A stretch of 64,000 nt of DNA from Anarhynchus alexandrinus. Taxonomy: Eukaryota; Chordata; Aves; Charadriiformes; Charadriidae. Below, one piece after another: positions 23,933 to 36,559 of the stretch. The stretch is from NCBI GenBank assembly GCA_008711295.1, contig VUYV01000189.1, forward strand, positions 1,219,969 through 1,283,968, in the 5' to 3' direction. Within the stretch, counting starts at the first letter, position 1, and each line of letters starts with the position of its first letter. The position numbers and the translations under genes are program-made. The notes beneath the pieces were generated by a model, which saw nothing but the letters and a program-made list of their open reading frames with translations, was not told where the DNA came from and ran no database searches.

Positions 23933-26900
23933 GCTTGACACCGGCTGGACTGTAAACACAATTTTGACCCATATTGTGTCCATCTCCTGCTTTAGCAAGA
24001 TAAATTAGTCCTCCTGTAAATAAGCCGCTGTAACAGGTTGTGTAGAAGCTGAGATGTATGGCAGCGATCAGGACTGGCACATCAGCCTGCCTGTGCCAGA
24101 TGATGGTGTACTTCTCCCAGCTATGCTTTTCTTCTAGGATTTCTGGGTTACGGAAACAGACAGGATAAGCACCGAGCACAGCCACGACACCTTGGAAGGC
24201 ATGCAGGACAAGCCCCAGAGGTTATTTTATGTGCTTCAGATGGCGTTTTAAACTGGTTCCTTTCCCCCTTCAGCGTCTCTGTCACACCTACATAACTCTC
24301 TCCTGCAGACCCCTACACCGTTTCGGTCGGCTCAGAGAGCGACGCTGATCTTTCCCACCTGGACCGCCGCTATCACACAGCGCCTGTCATTCTCACACAG
24401 ATCAAAAAGGATTTTGCAGGCTGTTGTCCTTGATCCATGCTTTATATGTCGGTGTTATACAAATGCCTCGACCGAGAGATGCCCACTTAAAAGACGTCAT
24501 TGCCATCAACCCCAAAGGTGCCGAGGCACTGCTTACTAATGCCTCTGCGAGGGAGTCCCGGCCACCACGCCGTCAGCAATGCCTCCTGCGGCACCTGGCT
24601 TTTTTTTGCTGGAGATCATCTATCCAAACAACAATCTGATGCCACCCTGCACAACTCGTGAGCCCACCGGGTAGTAACGCAGGTGCAAATGTCAGGGTTT
24701 CTTTTTCCAAGGGAATTCAACGCGGTTAAGAAGTTCTGCACGCCAGGTACTCCCCATCCTACAGCTGCAACTGCTAGCACTTTTATAAAGCTGTCTTAAT
24801 TACCGGTGACCCTGTGCTCTTCAAATGCATCAGCAGTACAAGGGATGATTCAGGATGACAGGGTCACGAGCAATGGGAAAGAGTGTCTGATCCATGCCCC
24901 ACTTACATATATCTCCAGCTCATAGACTACATATATTCTCTAAAGAATCAGTATGAGCCCTAGATTTAAAAAAATCTTGATGCGAAGAACTCTGCTTTGG
25001 TAGAATTTAAGAGGACTTGGGTTCCCGCCCTCTTTTATTAAAGTTTTGGTAGGATCAGGTCTGTATAAGACATAAGCACGAGAACAGAACGTGTGAAATA
25101 AAGGATTGGTGGATGTGAAAGATGATAGATTTGGGTCTTCTGGAGAAGAGGAATTTTCACCCTCAGCCTAAAGTTAACTAATGCCTCTAAGTTAACTTTT
25201 TACATATTATCAGGATTGTAAAAAGGTTTCCGATTTTATGTTAGAAGCCGATACAGACAGCTGAGGAGAACTGCGAGTTGACACAATAAGAATCATGTGC
25301 CCAAATTCGTCGCTGCCAAAAATCTCCCTGAAGAAGTCAACGAGCTCTAGAAAATTCCTCCCGTCACTGAGAATTTGTCCGCGATGGCAACGCTTTTGAC
25401 GGAGCCAAGAGCGCAACCGCTTAGAAAAATGTTTTTCTTTCCTCACCTAGTCCGCCATCAGCCCTGCCCTGCTCGGCAAACACCAGCAGGAGTTATCCCA
25501 TGCTACTTTTATTGCAGTAAACCATTTAGAAATGAGAAACGGCAAAGCAGCCTCAAGTGCACGCTTAGGTGCTTTGCCGAATAAAAGCTTTCAGACAAGA
25601 TGTAAAATAACCACAACGCTCCACTCCAAAACCAAGGCGCTCACAGAAAAAGACATCCACCCTGTTGCTCCGAGAGCTGATATCGCACCCCCCTCAGTCC
25701 CACAGCAGACTCCAAATATTGCGATACGGCAAAATAGTCTTTTTAAATTATTATAGCAAAAAAACCTCAATCTTCAAGTTTGTGTTATTCATAAATCTAA
25801 ATGCTTATGGCTTTCGCTTAAAAACACAAATAAAATTCAGCATGCCTCTCTTTTGTGTTACACAATATTAAGTAAAAAAAAAAAAAATTCTCTAAAGAAT
25901 CAGGAAAAAGTGACATAGCTCTCCTCCTCTGGTTCAAGGAAAGTCAGACTGAAGAACTTACCGGTGTGATTGTTGTGATCCCACTCATGTGGTTCTGCAG
26001 TTGATCATACGAGGTTCATAAAAAAGGGAAATCCAAAGGTCCCAGTCCTACCAAAAATGAAGGAAACGTCTGTTCAGCAATGCTGTCATAAGCAGTCTTA
26101 TTTAAATCAATGGTAAAGCTCAGCAAATTTTTGAGAAATTCTGTCCTTTGTCAAGATTTTATTGTTCCCCGGTTTCTGTGGGTCGCTCAACAACTAAGGG
26201 AAAGGAAGAATTAAAAACTAGCTCTAAAGCCACCAAATCTGATGACATCATCAAGTACATTACTGACCTCAGAACCAACTGTTTGTTGTCAAAAGAACCC
26301 AGTCTCCTCTGAGGCTCTCTACCAATCTCTCGTTTCTTTACCCAGGGTGGCAATTTGGTTCTTTTTTCACTCGTAGCCCCTTACTGGTAACTGGGTGTTA
26401 TTTTGCCTGTGGTAACTATGGCTCTATTCAGTATTTGCCCACATTGCTCCTAGGTCAGCCTGACCTGCGCGTAAAAAAAACGCAGACAAATAAAATACAA
26501 CTGTTCATAAAGGAAACAACCTGCTCTGTTAATAGACCGACTTGTTTTCTTTTACCTAAGTAATCCTCTAAACAATGGAAATATGCAAAGGTCAGATCAA
26601 TCAAAGCACCAGAGAAGTGCTTCTGATGCTGATATTAAATTAGTAACTCTTTCTCTTTCCAATTTAAAATGGAAATGGTGCACGACCAACACATTCTTTT
26701 CTCCTTGGGAAAGTCTGAAAACATACCCAGGGAAGAGGCATGGTGGCCAGAGGCTGAGACATCAAAGGACACTCCTCAGAGCCGTCCCTGCCACAGTCCC
26801 AAAGCACCCACAAACAAAACAAGGGAAGGAAAACCAACCGAACCAGACAAACTTTGTGTGCGTTCATCTACAGCACATCAAATCCCATCAGTCCCACGTA

Positions 26901-27100
26901 ACACTATCAAAACAGTAAGGGGCCAGCCAGAATGATGTCTGCTAGAAAAAGCTTTAGGTCGGTAACACAAACGACTCTCAAATGTGCTCATCAGGCTCAC
27001 CTGCCTGTCATTCGCTTCAATCTGCTTTGCAAAACACCACAGGAATGAGGACTTTATAAACTTTGGCTCTGTCCTCAAACCAGGCCTGGAAATCTAACCG
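23933..27100. other. unique non-coding DNA
   Basis: No gene recognised. The sequence is mostly balanced to AT-rich and non-repetitive. Near 25042-25063 the words AGTTTTGGT and AGGATCAGGTCTG resemble the ancient amniote repeat noted at 12.42 kb. A poly(A) run lies at 25875-25888. Confidence 0.5.
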
Positions 27101-27109
27101 AAACAGCGA

Positions 27110-27780
27110 ACTTCTCTGCGACGTGAGAGCAGACACGGGAGAAGCCCCACAACACCTTCCGCACGCGCACATCTCGCCCGGCTACAGGGGAGTCAAAGAG
27201 CAGAGCCCACGGGCGGCACCCGGCCCCGAACCCCCAGCAGGGCGCGGGAACGGGGTGAAGGGGACCCCACCCCGAGCACCCACCCTGGTCCGCTTCATTC
27301 CTGCACCCCTGAGCCACAGCACAGCCTTTATGGGTTACCAGTGGGACATACCCCCCCCCCCCTTCCCCTCCCTTCCCCTCCCACAGCTAAAAAAATACAT
27401 TTGCCCCCACGCGGGGGCTATAAACCGCAGCTGCAACAGACCTACAGCCTCCCCCACCTCCAACCGCGACCCCAGCGCCCTCCCCAGCCTCCAGCGCCGG
27501 GTCCCCGCTTGGGGGTGTCCGCTGTCCCCGGTCCCGCCCCCCCCCACCACCAACGGGCGGCCGGTGCGCTCCCCGGCGCATCCTGTTCCCACGCGTGCCC
27601 CGCTCCCGCAGCGACCCCCGGGGGGTGGGGGGTTGGGGGGGGAAAGGTGGATTAATTTACTTCTGCCTGCTTCAGGTTTAACAACCCGAGAGGTTTCAGC
27701 CCTTCCCACGCCGCCGTCTTCACGCGAGCCCCCACCCGCGGGGCGGAGTGGTCCCCAAAGCCAAAGGATGCGGCACGGCC
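27110..27780. promoter_or_regulatory. GC/CpG-rich block, candidate CpG island
   Basis: A dense GC block with many CpG (27.12-27.27, 27.43-27.77 kb), a long C run at 27349-27361, pyrimidine-rich CCTTCCCCTCC repeats and G-runs near 27618-27640. A frame of 318 codons (27063-28019) spans it, and a 168-codon frame lies on the opposite strand. Both are proline/arginine/glycine-rich, which is what GC-rich DNA gives by chance; the plus frame even crosses an N. A promoter island is possible, but no exon or core promoter can be set. Confidence 0.4.
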
Positions 27781-28731
27781 AAACGGTTAGCGGTAACACG
27801 TTGATTTTAAAAAAACAAACAAAAAACCCAAAAAAATGCACTTGGGGCTCTTCTGCTTCACTCCCCCTTCCAAAATCTGGTTTGATTTTTCCAGCCCCCC
27901 CTCCCCTCCCCTTCTCTGGCTTCNCTCACCCATTAAAAAATAATAATAAAAAAAAAAAACATTACTTTTTCAGCTCTGCTTTCTCCAGACAGATTTGGCT
28001 CCCTCCAAAGCCTCTGTGATTAAACACACAGTAAATAGTAGTCAGGCCAAAATTCTCTAAGCCTGTGACTTTTTTGATGCCAATAAATCCCACTGCACCT
28101 TTCTCTTCAGCTGCCCTCAATTTCCTTGACTCTTTTAAGGCTGTCGTGTGCATCTGGACCTGGCTCCCTCTTCCACTGCAATATTTTCATTCTCTTTCAG
28201 ATTTCTCTCTGAAAAACTGCAGACCATGAAGTCTACATGTTTTCTGAAATCTTTGAAGCAATTTAAATTTTGATGGCTTTTCTTTTTCTTGCTGAAAATC
28301 CTCAACCCAAAACAAATCAGCTTCAAAATGGCAAACATATTGATGTCTAAGTTTTAATTTCTTGTCAAAAAAAAAAAAAGGAAAATTGAAAATTAAGAAT
28401 ATTCTAATACATTTTCAATTATGGAAAAAAGAGCATTTTGCTTGAGACATATAGACCAACCTGAGCGCAAAATGCTGATGTTGTCGTTACCAGTCTGCAA
28501 CACAAAAATGAAAAAGCCTTATCTGCTGTTATGGAAGCAGCAGATCTCCAGCCTGCGTAAGGTAATATACTTTTTCGGTATCTTTTTGTTCTAGCAGAAT
28601 ACCCCATCTACAACGTGTCTGCTACATCTGTGTTTTCTTTCATTCGAGCCAGAAGCACCATGAGGCAGACACAGTCTTTCTCAATATACTTTTCTGAGCA
28701 AGTATTTAATTTTATTTTTTTTTTTTTCCAG
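27781..28731. other. non-coding DNA with A-rich tracts
   Basis: A-rich tracts lie at 27808-27836, 27935-27960 and 28367-28380, and an ambiguous base at 27924. The rest is unique. The last ~50 bases are pyrimidine-rich and form the acceptor-like tract of the candidate exon at 28732. Confidence 0.5.
27924..27924. other. ambiguous base (N)
   Basis: Single N next to C-rich and A-rich low-complexity tracts. Confidence 0.95.
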
Positions 28732-28836
28732 TGATGCAGAATACAAAGTGGTGTGACATGGCAGATTCTGGTCATTTATCACAGAGGAATTTGGAGGTAA
28801 TAAATAACGAAATTTTATTAAATGGAGACAACCAGG
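28732..28836 (+). CDS. candidate splice-bounded exon of an unidentified transcript
   Basis: A strong acceptor (a T-rich tract of about 20 bases ending TTTTCCAG) precedes an open stretch. The stretch ends either at GGAG/GTAATA (exon 28732-28796) or at CCAGG/GTGAGTATAAG (exon 28732-28836), a near-consensus donor. The frame starting at ATG 28734 reads MQNTKWCDMADSGHLSQRNL and stays open through both donors to about 28926. Entering phase would be 2. I do not recognise the peptide. It may be an alternative or lncRNA exon, a decayed exon, or chance. Confidence 0.25.
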
Positions 28837-28839
28837 GTG

Positions 28840-31800
28840 AGTATAAGTGTGTGGTTATAAGCCCCTCTTTTTTTCTCGCTCACCAGATCATTACTCTACA
28901 CAGCCGCGAGGAGAATGAAAGCTTTTGAAATAAACAAAGTGCTGCTGTCAGAAGCAGAATAGTCTAAAGTGCAGAAATTAGAAGAGTAAATGGAACCGGA
29001 ATCACCATGGGGATAGGAAGGCGATAAAGTGTGTATCTAGCAGAATTTGGGGTCTAGCCAGGCACGCATCGTGCAGCAGCGATGTCAGGGAGACAGATTG
29101 CTGCCCGTTGCCCGTTGCCGCCCCCACCGATCTGCTGGCGGAGAGGGTCGTCGGAGCGCTCCCCGGCTCGTGTCAGTCCAAAGGGGCCAGGTTAGCTTAG
29201 ATAAACCGTAAGTCTTTGCTAATCGAGTGCATTTTGAAAAAAAAAAGAGGTTAGAGGAAGCCCGGCCGAGCAGCGCTACTAGCGGAGTCGAAGGGATTTG
29301 GGATTCCTGATAACCACCCAGAGACAGGCTGCGGTTGCTAATATCTTCCACCGGCACAGCTGAAGCTGGAAGAGCACATCTGTTCACCTCCTGAAGAGGA
29401 CTAGGTTTCTGGTCTGCTAATCCCATTTTCCACTACACATTCAGTCAAAATAGCCCCTAAATGGCTGGAGATCCCTCTGTGCTCAGGGTTCCTTCAGTAG
29501 CATCAATTTGGCAAAAGTAGCCAAAGAGAAAAGTGAATGTTAGTGTTTGGAGCCTGATCAAAATCGAGCGTATAAACAGCATAGCAGTGCATAGCTCTGC
29601 TGTATCTCATCCTTCGCCGCTCTTAATACTCCGAGTTCTTAAATCAGGCAGCTCCATGCAGCTTTAATTTAGTCAAGGGCCAAGCAGCTATGAATTAAGG
29701 AGCCACGAGGCTAGAGCTTCCAGCAATCTGTTCTCTCCCAAATGTCCAATTAGAAGAGATAACACATTCGGAGATAAATTCCTGGCAAGAGCTGGGGATG
29801 AGATTTTGCTTGAATCAACAATGTGGTCAACATGTTGAGAATGATATATTAAAATAATGTAAGACAAAGATCCGAAATGTTTAAACAAGAGATCAGTTAC
29901 GGGCCTCTCAGAGGTGGTAAAGGTAAATTATTAAAGAATTTATAATTACATTCATGCCTAATTATTAATAAACAAGGATGGCTAACAGATGCTGCAGCAG
30001 ATTTACATTTCCTAAGGAAACAAGAAGAATTATAGAAGAAAATCAGGATCAGCAAAACAATTAAATCAGGAAGCTGGAATGTCTGTAGATGACAAAAAAG
30101 CTTTTGTCAAACTATTCAGGAGGAAGAAGTAAAAAAAAGAAAAAGAAGAGAGAGACATTTTCAAACCTTAAAGGCACTAACAGGTTGAAGAAACAACACC
30201 TATTGCGAGAACAGAAATAACAGAAGTTTCAAGAAGTTGAAGATTGGGGTCAGATTCAGACCAACGTGCTCACTTCTTCATGATGTCATTCAGGTGACTT
30301 CACTGGTATAAAACAAGTTGAACGTGACAACAAACTGATATAACTTGTTATCTTTATCCTGTATCCGTATCCATACCCAAGATAGTGGAAACTTTATCAG
30401 AAAAATCTAAATTGTATTACTTTGAAAAATTAACAATGGACCACAGAATAGAAATCATCGCAAGTAAACTTGACAGGAAGCTTGGAAGGTAACAGTGGGT
30501 CACCAGGAGCAATTTTGGCTCCAACTGGTTTAAGATCGGGGAAATATTGGTACAATATTCAACGCCAGGCTGAGTGATTAGCAAACAGTGACAGAGAGAA
30601 GCTACTGGAGGGATAAAGAATTGGCTTTGATTGTTAAAGGAGGCGACATTTGACTATGGAGGGAAGAATCATGAAGATCTATTTTTGGAAGAATATTTCT
30701 TGTTTATTTATGACCTAAAAAAATCATCACTGAAGAAATTACTGAAGTTTTCACAGGAACAGATAGTAGGACTGACAGATAAAGATGTGAAGCGATAACA
30801 GAAGCTTTTCTAAAATGGAAAATATAACCTAGTAATTAATTGCTGGAAAACAGAACGTTGTGGCAACGTTAAAGAAAAACACTTCTTTAACGTGGATAGT
30901 GAAACCACCAAACACGAAAAGGAAAGAAGTGGAATACAGCTGAAATCTTCTACATCATTTCTTCAAGCTCAGAGTTTTTTTCGGACACAGAAAAGCACTC
31001 AGAGACCTTTAGGCGCAGCCACGGTAGCCTGACAAAAATGGAACATTAATGATACCGTGCAGCGTTCAAGAAGCATCTGAACCTGCCCGTACTTAAACAA
31101 ACGTGTTACAAGGCTGCATTCACATGAGGACCACTTGGCATTGCAATTTCATCAGCCAGAGCGCTGAGGTCACCTTCTGGTCCATCAGCACAGGAGCACT
31201 GGCCGGGGCGGAACCAGGGAAAGGCGCTGGGTACCGTCGGGGTTTGATCCCGGTGCTGTCACAATCAGACGGCTTTAGGTCCTTCATGCGCTCGGAGTAC
31301 AATGTAATGACTTTTCACAAGACCACTGTCACACCACATTTACAACAGATCTCAGAAGACTTTGAAGATAATTTCTGTTCAGTTTTCATCAGACTTAAAC
31401 ATAGGCATTTACCAGAAACTGTACTCTACTCAAAGCTCCACAAAATTTCCCGCTAGAGGATTTTCCTCTTTTAAGTGAGAAATTGTAACGGGCTTCCAGT
31501 CAGTGAAGAGCAGTGCTTTGACTCCTTATGCACTGCATATTTGTAGAAAAGATTTTCCTCTCGGTATAGGAACGTATAGCGTCCATATATTTAGCGCTGA
31601 TGAAAACTGTTACTCTCAATAGGAACCGTTTGTATAAGGTCATTGAGTACTTTCCACCCCCGAGCACCCATTCAGACCGCCTCTTCAGCTATTACATTAC
31701 ATTACTTCTGTCCAATCACAGGATAAAAACCATCCAGTCTCCAGTTCGCGAATCTCAAGTCTCACTTCTTCATTTACACCCAAAAACATCCCACCCGCCG

Positions 31801-33383
31801 TTTCTTCCCCATCCCTTTGGCAACGGCCACGATTACGTGCATGGAAAAACATTATTAGAAAAGTCTAGCGGATTTTAATTGTTTTCATTGCAAATGTTTC
31901 TCCCTGGTGGAAAAAAAAGCTCTAATCATATTGTCTCATTGCTCATTCTCTACTCTTCTTCCTGTTGTCTCTATTACTCTCTCCTTCTGTTCATTCCTCT
32001 TTCCATCCCGCTTCTGCAAATATACTACCATGCCATGCTCTCTGCTCTTTCTCGCCCCGCAGGGAAGCTCACTGCTCTCTCCTCGCCATCCCTCGATGAT
32101 GTCACTTCTCCTCGAACACGGTCTGCAGTAAAATCCATCTCCTCCTCCTTGCTGCCTGCAAAGCGTACGCGAAAGCAGTAGCAGAAACTGGAAGATGTGG
32201 CAAAGGACCGCTGCAGCGGTGAGGTCTCTGCGCATGGTGGGCAAGAGCTCTGGCGAAAGAACACGGGCTGAAAAAACCCTTTTGTATTGATAGGTCCCGT
32301 TTCTGGCAATGAAGCAGAGATTTCGGTAGGTTGAAGCATCGGTGGTCGTGTCAACAGCCTGGCGGTGCCTAGAGGCTGCGTACAAAACGGAGTTCTCAAA
32401 ACTGCTTTGGGTGCTCCGCAAACACAGCAAAAGTACTCTTTCTCCAGAAACCCCACAGTCTAAACAGATCAAATATGCAAAGAGCGGGACGACAGAAAGA
32501 TTGAAGGGTCGAAAGATTTGCCTGGGAAAGCAGAGGTCTTGCCTGTGATCACTGATTGGTGGCTCGTGTATTTATTGTCATTACTTATCCCATGGCCAAG
32601 TAGTAACGGGGGAAAAAAATCCCTGTGCCTGCTTTCAGAGCACTGTCTGGAACATCTTAAGCTGTTTTGCATATTTAATTGGTTAATATTGATAATCTCA
32701 TAGTTAAATTAGAAAAATCCATTCTATTTTGACACCGGCAGGTGCCACGCTCTTTGTCTAAATCACTCTGTTTGCCTCAATGCTAAAAAACCGACAGCAA
32801 AAGGGGAGAGTTTTGAATTTTGTTAGTTTTTTTTTCTTTGAAGGAAATCACCAAGACAAGTTCTGTGGTTTTGGTGTGGATTCTCACTTTCGACACGCTG
32901 TGAAGGGTGCTGTCTCTCCCTGCATGTCTGATCCAGGTGTGGATTAGCACAGGGGAGACGAAAAGGTGGATTTTTTTTCCCCAGAAAACCTCCCAGGTAA
33001 TTCAAGGATGAGAGACAAAGGTCTCAGAGGCGGAGAGTGTCCTCACAAGGTTTGTGATTTAAAAAACATTTTAATGAAACAAAATCCAAACAAGAAAAAA
33101 TGCCTTTTGATTGTCTTAAGGATTTTCATTACAAAACAAAACACATATTTAGAAATGTCTGATAACAGCAAAGAAACGTGTTTGATAACCAGTTACCAAC
33201 GCAGCTGTAAATTAGTGATGTCAGCAACTATGGAAATGCCTTTTCTTCCATTACATTTTTAGAGTCAAAAAAATTACTATGGGCTCGTTTAGGATTGTGA
33301 CCCGGTGTGCCATTTTAAACAATAGGCAATGTCAACAAATAATGATGTCATTTAGCCTAAAGATGGTCTTGCTTTGTTTTCAG
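28840..33383. other. unique non-coding DNA
   Basis: No gene recognised. 29.05-29.3 kb has more CpG. 29.9-31.0 kb is purine-rich on the plus strand with many GAAG/AGAA words and few open frames; it may contain very old LINE sequence that I cannot classify. 31.9-32.2 kb is pyrimidine-rich on the plus strand. Frames there are open on both strands (31936-32472 minus, 31879-32181 plus) and show no family signature. Confidence 0.5.
30866..30893. repeat. perfect 11-bp inverted repeat with 6-nt loop
   Basis: ACGTTAAAGAA (30866-30876) and TTCTTTAACGT (30883-30893) pair exactly around the loop AAACAC. A second small hairpin, GTTG TGG CAAC (30858-30868), overlaps its left edge. It could be a hairpin relic of an old transposon end. 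It is too short for a canonical pre-miRNA. Confidence 0.7.
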
Positions 33384-33607
33384 AGTACGAGCTGGAAAGC
33401 TTGGAACAAATCGACCGGTCTCTGCTCAGCTATAAAGTTTTGGGAAACGTTAGCGTTTCTATTGTTCTAAAAGCAGAGGATGTTTCGGGGGAAATGCTAA
33501 CTCAAAACCAAGTTGTCTGTCAGGAGCCGAGGGCTTTCCACACGCTTCTCTTGTTATGGGAAGAAGCTGATGACACTTGGGTGGAAACAGCGAACAAGCT
33601 CAAGTAG
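33384..33607 (+). CDS. weak candidate terminal exon, unidentified
   Basis: A plausible acceptor (CTTGCTTTGTTTTCAG, ending 33383) precedes 74 codons open to a TAG at 33605. The peptide begins EYELESLEQIDRSLLSYKVL and has an ordinary, mixed amino-acid composition instead of low-complexity content. There is no recognisable domain and no AATAAA shortly downstream. An opposite-strand frame also overlaps its 3' half. Chance is the more likely explanation. Confidence 0.12.
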
Positions 33608-34649
33608 CTGAAGAAGGTTAACCTGTAATTTGGGTATTTGTAAGCGGCAGGGTATAACGCCAGCCCTTTCTTTTCAGAAACCAGAAGCTCATTTCTCAGG
33701 CACGGAGAAACACGCCGTAAGGCAGCTGCTGTGCAATCGTAACGGTGAGACGCAGACTCCCGAAGCCACGTGGGAGCTCCAGTCCCAGGTACTCCGGTAC
33801 TTAAAGAAACTCGCCAAAATGCCAAAATACTCACTGCCACAGACTGAAAATAGGAGTCAAGCGTCTCGTGTGCTTGGGCTCCTCCCTAAAGCCCACCAGA
33901 CACCTTCCGGCAGTTCCGAGTCGCAAAGTGTCTCCAACCACCCGATCCAGCCGAAGACGAACCACATCCAGGTCCGCCCGCGTTCGCCACCGCGCGAGGT
34001 GCCTGGCGGTTGGGTCTGTTCCCGTTCCACCCGCTCAGCTTCCCCCGGCTGCTCCGTTTCAGACTACACGTAACACACGGATTCCACCAGAGTCCATTCT
34101 GACGCCACCATTCGGCAATTTGCACAGGATCCGTTCCTTAGATTGTCTTCCGATACACGCGCATTAGCATAAGCAGATTGCTCAATAACTGGAAACAAAT
34201 ATCGTCGATATTGACCAGGTTGTTGTGCTGCATTAAATTAATCTCTGCTGATGAAATGGGGGGGAAACATGCATGGCTAACATTGCGATTTTTAGGTTTT
34301 AAGAAAAAAGGATTTTTTTTTCCCCCGACTAGCTGTAAGATACGAGGGAAAATTTATCTTGTATATTATCTAATAGGCCTTCCAGAACTAAAGACCACAG
34401 GAGGTAAGGCTAACAAAATTAATATGCAAAGAAGTTCAGCACTAGGGACCCATAATTTTCTTGCAAATGGTTTCACTTTAAGGATGAAACAACACAAGAC
34501 AATACCAATTTCTTTCTTTTTTTGCAAATAGATGATGCTTTAAAAAAATTAACACATGACAGCAGGTGGGAAGAAACTGGAGAAGTGGATATTCAAAGTA
34601 GAGAGTGACTACAAATTTGATTTGCTTAACATTTTACTAACTGATTTGA

Positions 34650-34960
34650 ATTCACTGATATGTTAAAACAATGTCAGGAGATATATTTAATTAAGACGAG
34701 ATTGGTTGTCACTCAGACACGAAGTAAACATTTAGCGTACCCGGTGAATTACTGAAGTGAATGAAAAATAATCTGACCTTCAGAAAGCAGAATCATAAAT
34801 AACGAGGATTTGGGAAATGCTACTTGGCCACGTTTGAAAACTATGTTCATTTTTTGCTTGCATTAAATAATAGCTGAAAAAGTAATCATTACCAAATGCA
34901 TTATTAATTAGAGGTTTTTAATGGCAAAGGAGCGCTTTTATTGCGGTAATAGATTTATAC
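34650..34960. promoter_or_regulatory. AT-rich candidate conserved non-coding element
   Basis: Non-repetitive sequence with TTTAATTAAG near 34686, TGCATTATTAATTAGAGG near 34897 and TTTTTAATGGC near 34915. These are homeodomain-type cores without microsatellite structure. Candidate by appearance only. Confidence 0.2.
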
Positions 34961-36559
34961 CACATTTGTATATGCCAGACTGTTATGAAACGCGGTAAGA
35001 GAAAGTTAAACTGTTCTTGCTTCTGGGTATGGAATTAACGTGGGCACTTAGGGTTCTGCCCTGTGTGTCTGCCTGGTAAGGGGTCAGCAATGACCAGGTA
35101 TTGTTTCTCATAGTAAAGAGATCGTCGCGATCAGATGTCAAAAATATATGCCCGCACCCCAGGAAACGGTCCAATGCAACAGTATTCCCACCAATTCAAA
35201 ATAGGTGAGTGTCGGACAAGCTCCGAAGGCGACGAATCAGCTCAGCGTAATTCAGAACTCTAAAACTGAGACTTTGAAAAGGGAGAAAGGTTACGTATCT
35301 TGGTCTAAGCGTCTCGTAATTTGATGTTTATATGTGTCAAACGTAGTATGTTATGGCAATGAAGCACACTGACAAAAATGGTGTCTTTGAAATGAATCCT
35401 CATTTAGAACTGGGTGATATTAACGACAACGTTGTAACAGGTAATGCCGGACCTCAGTTTGAAATATTTTTTTCTGTATTTTCATCACCCTTTCACATAA
35501 GAAAAGCTTAGCCTGTAGAAGTTCAATTCACCTTTGAAAGGTATCCGGAGGTAATTCCTGATAAAGATTGCAGATTTATTTTTTACTTTAGCCTTTGTAA
35601 ACCAAGTGTGTTTGTGTTCTCTATACACCGCGGAAAATTCCGTCAATACTGCGTTCACCACTGTAAATAGCAGTACAACCTGTAATTGAGTCGGTGCAAT
35701 TTTGTGGGCAACTTCTGGCTATCGTGATTCTTCATATTTGTAAAGGTGTACCTGTTTGCAAAACTGGGATCAAAGATTATTATAAATATGGTTTCCTTAG
35801 AATAAAATTTTAAAAAATTAAAGGGAGTAGAGGGAGGCAAAATGTAAGGACCTTTCCCTGAAAACCACCGACATCACAATCTAAAACAATCCCATACGAA
35901 GCTTTAGTTCACACATACAATATTTTGTATTTCTGCAAAATTCTGCAAGATTTAAGAACCACCTGACGTATTTTTTGCTAAAATCAGTGGGGAAATGACT
36001 GGAGTAAGACACAGTTCAGTGTAAGCATATGAAAGACGCACGATTTTATAAGAGAACAATTAGATGAGTAGATCCCTCTCATTCAAAACCGTACACAAAG
36101 AGACCACTGCGTCCATCCTCATGAGCTTTCATCAGTCTGTCTTTCTGAGAAAGTACAGTTTACTAAGAAATCCGACCAGGTCCATACCTTTTTATTTAGA
36201 AAAAAAAAGCTATTATATCCTCTTTAAGTAAAATAAATTTCTGAAATAAGCGAATAGGTAACGTTCCTTAGACAAGAAGCCCCACTCAAGCGAAGGAAGC
36301 CACTCTCTGGGGAAGCTCGGTGGGTGTAAGGGTTTCCAGGACTGGACTCTGGTTTGATGTGTCCTGTAAGTTCTCTTAGTCCCCCTTCCTAAACTTTGCT
36401 TTCTTCATTTTAAATTCTTTCAGAAAATAATTCGGCTATTTAAACCTGAAAAGATATAAAAATAGAATTTGCTTTGGTGATTATCTGTTCTTAGGGGGGT
36501 TTATATTTAACTCAGGTGCCTAATTTAGGGCTTTGATCCTCGGCCCATAATAACAATAG

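Noticed and set aside
27063..28019. 318-codon open frame, the longest in the window
   Set aside because: Proline/arginine-rich translation of a GC-rich block, with a long open frame on the opposite strand as well. It crosses an ambiguous base and ends in lysine-rich low complexity. No domain or splice support.
29950..31030. Purine-rich stretch as an old LINE or ERV coding region
   Set aside because: Some words suggested a decayed element, but no frame stays open and no family landmark could be aligned.
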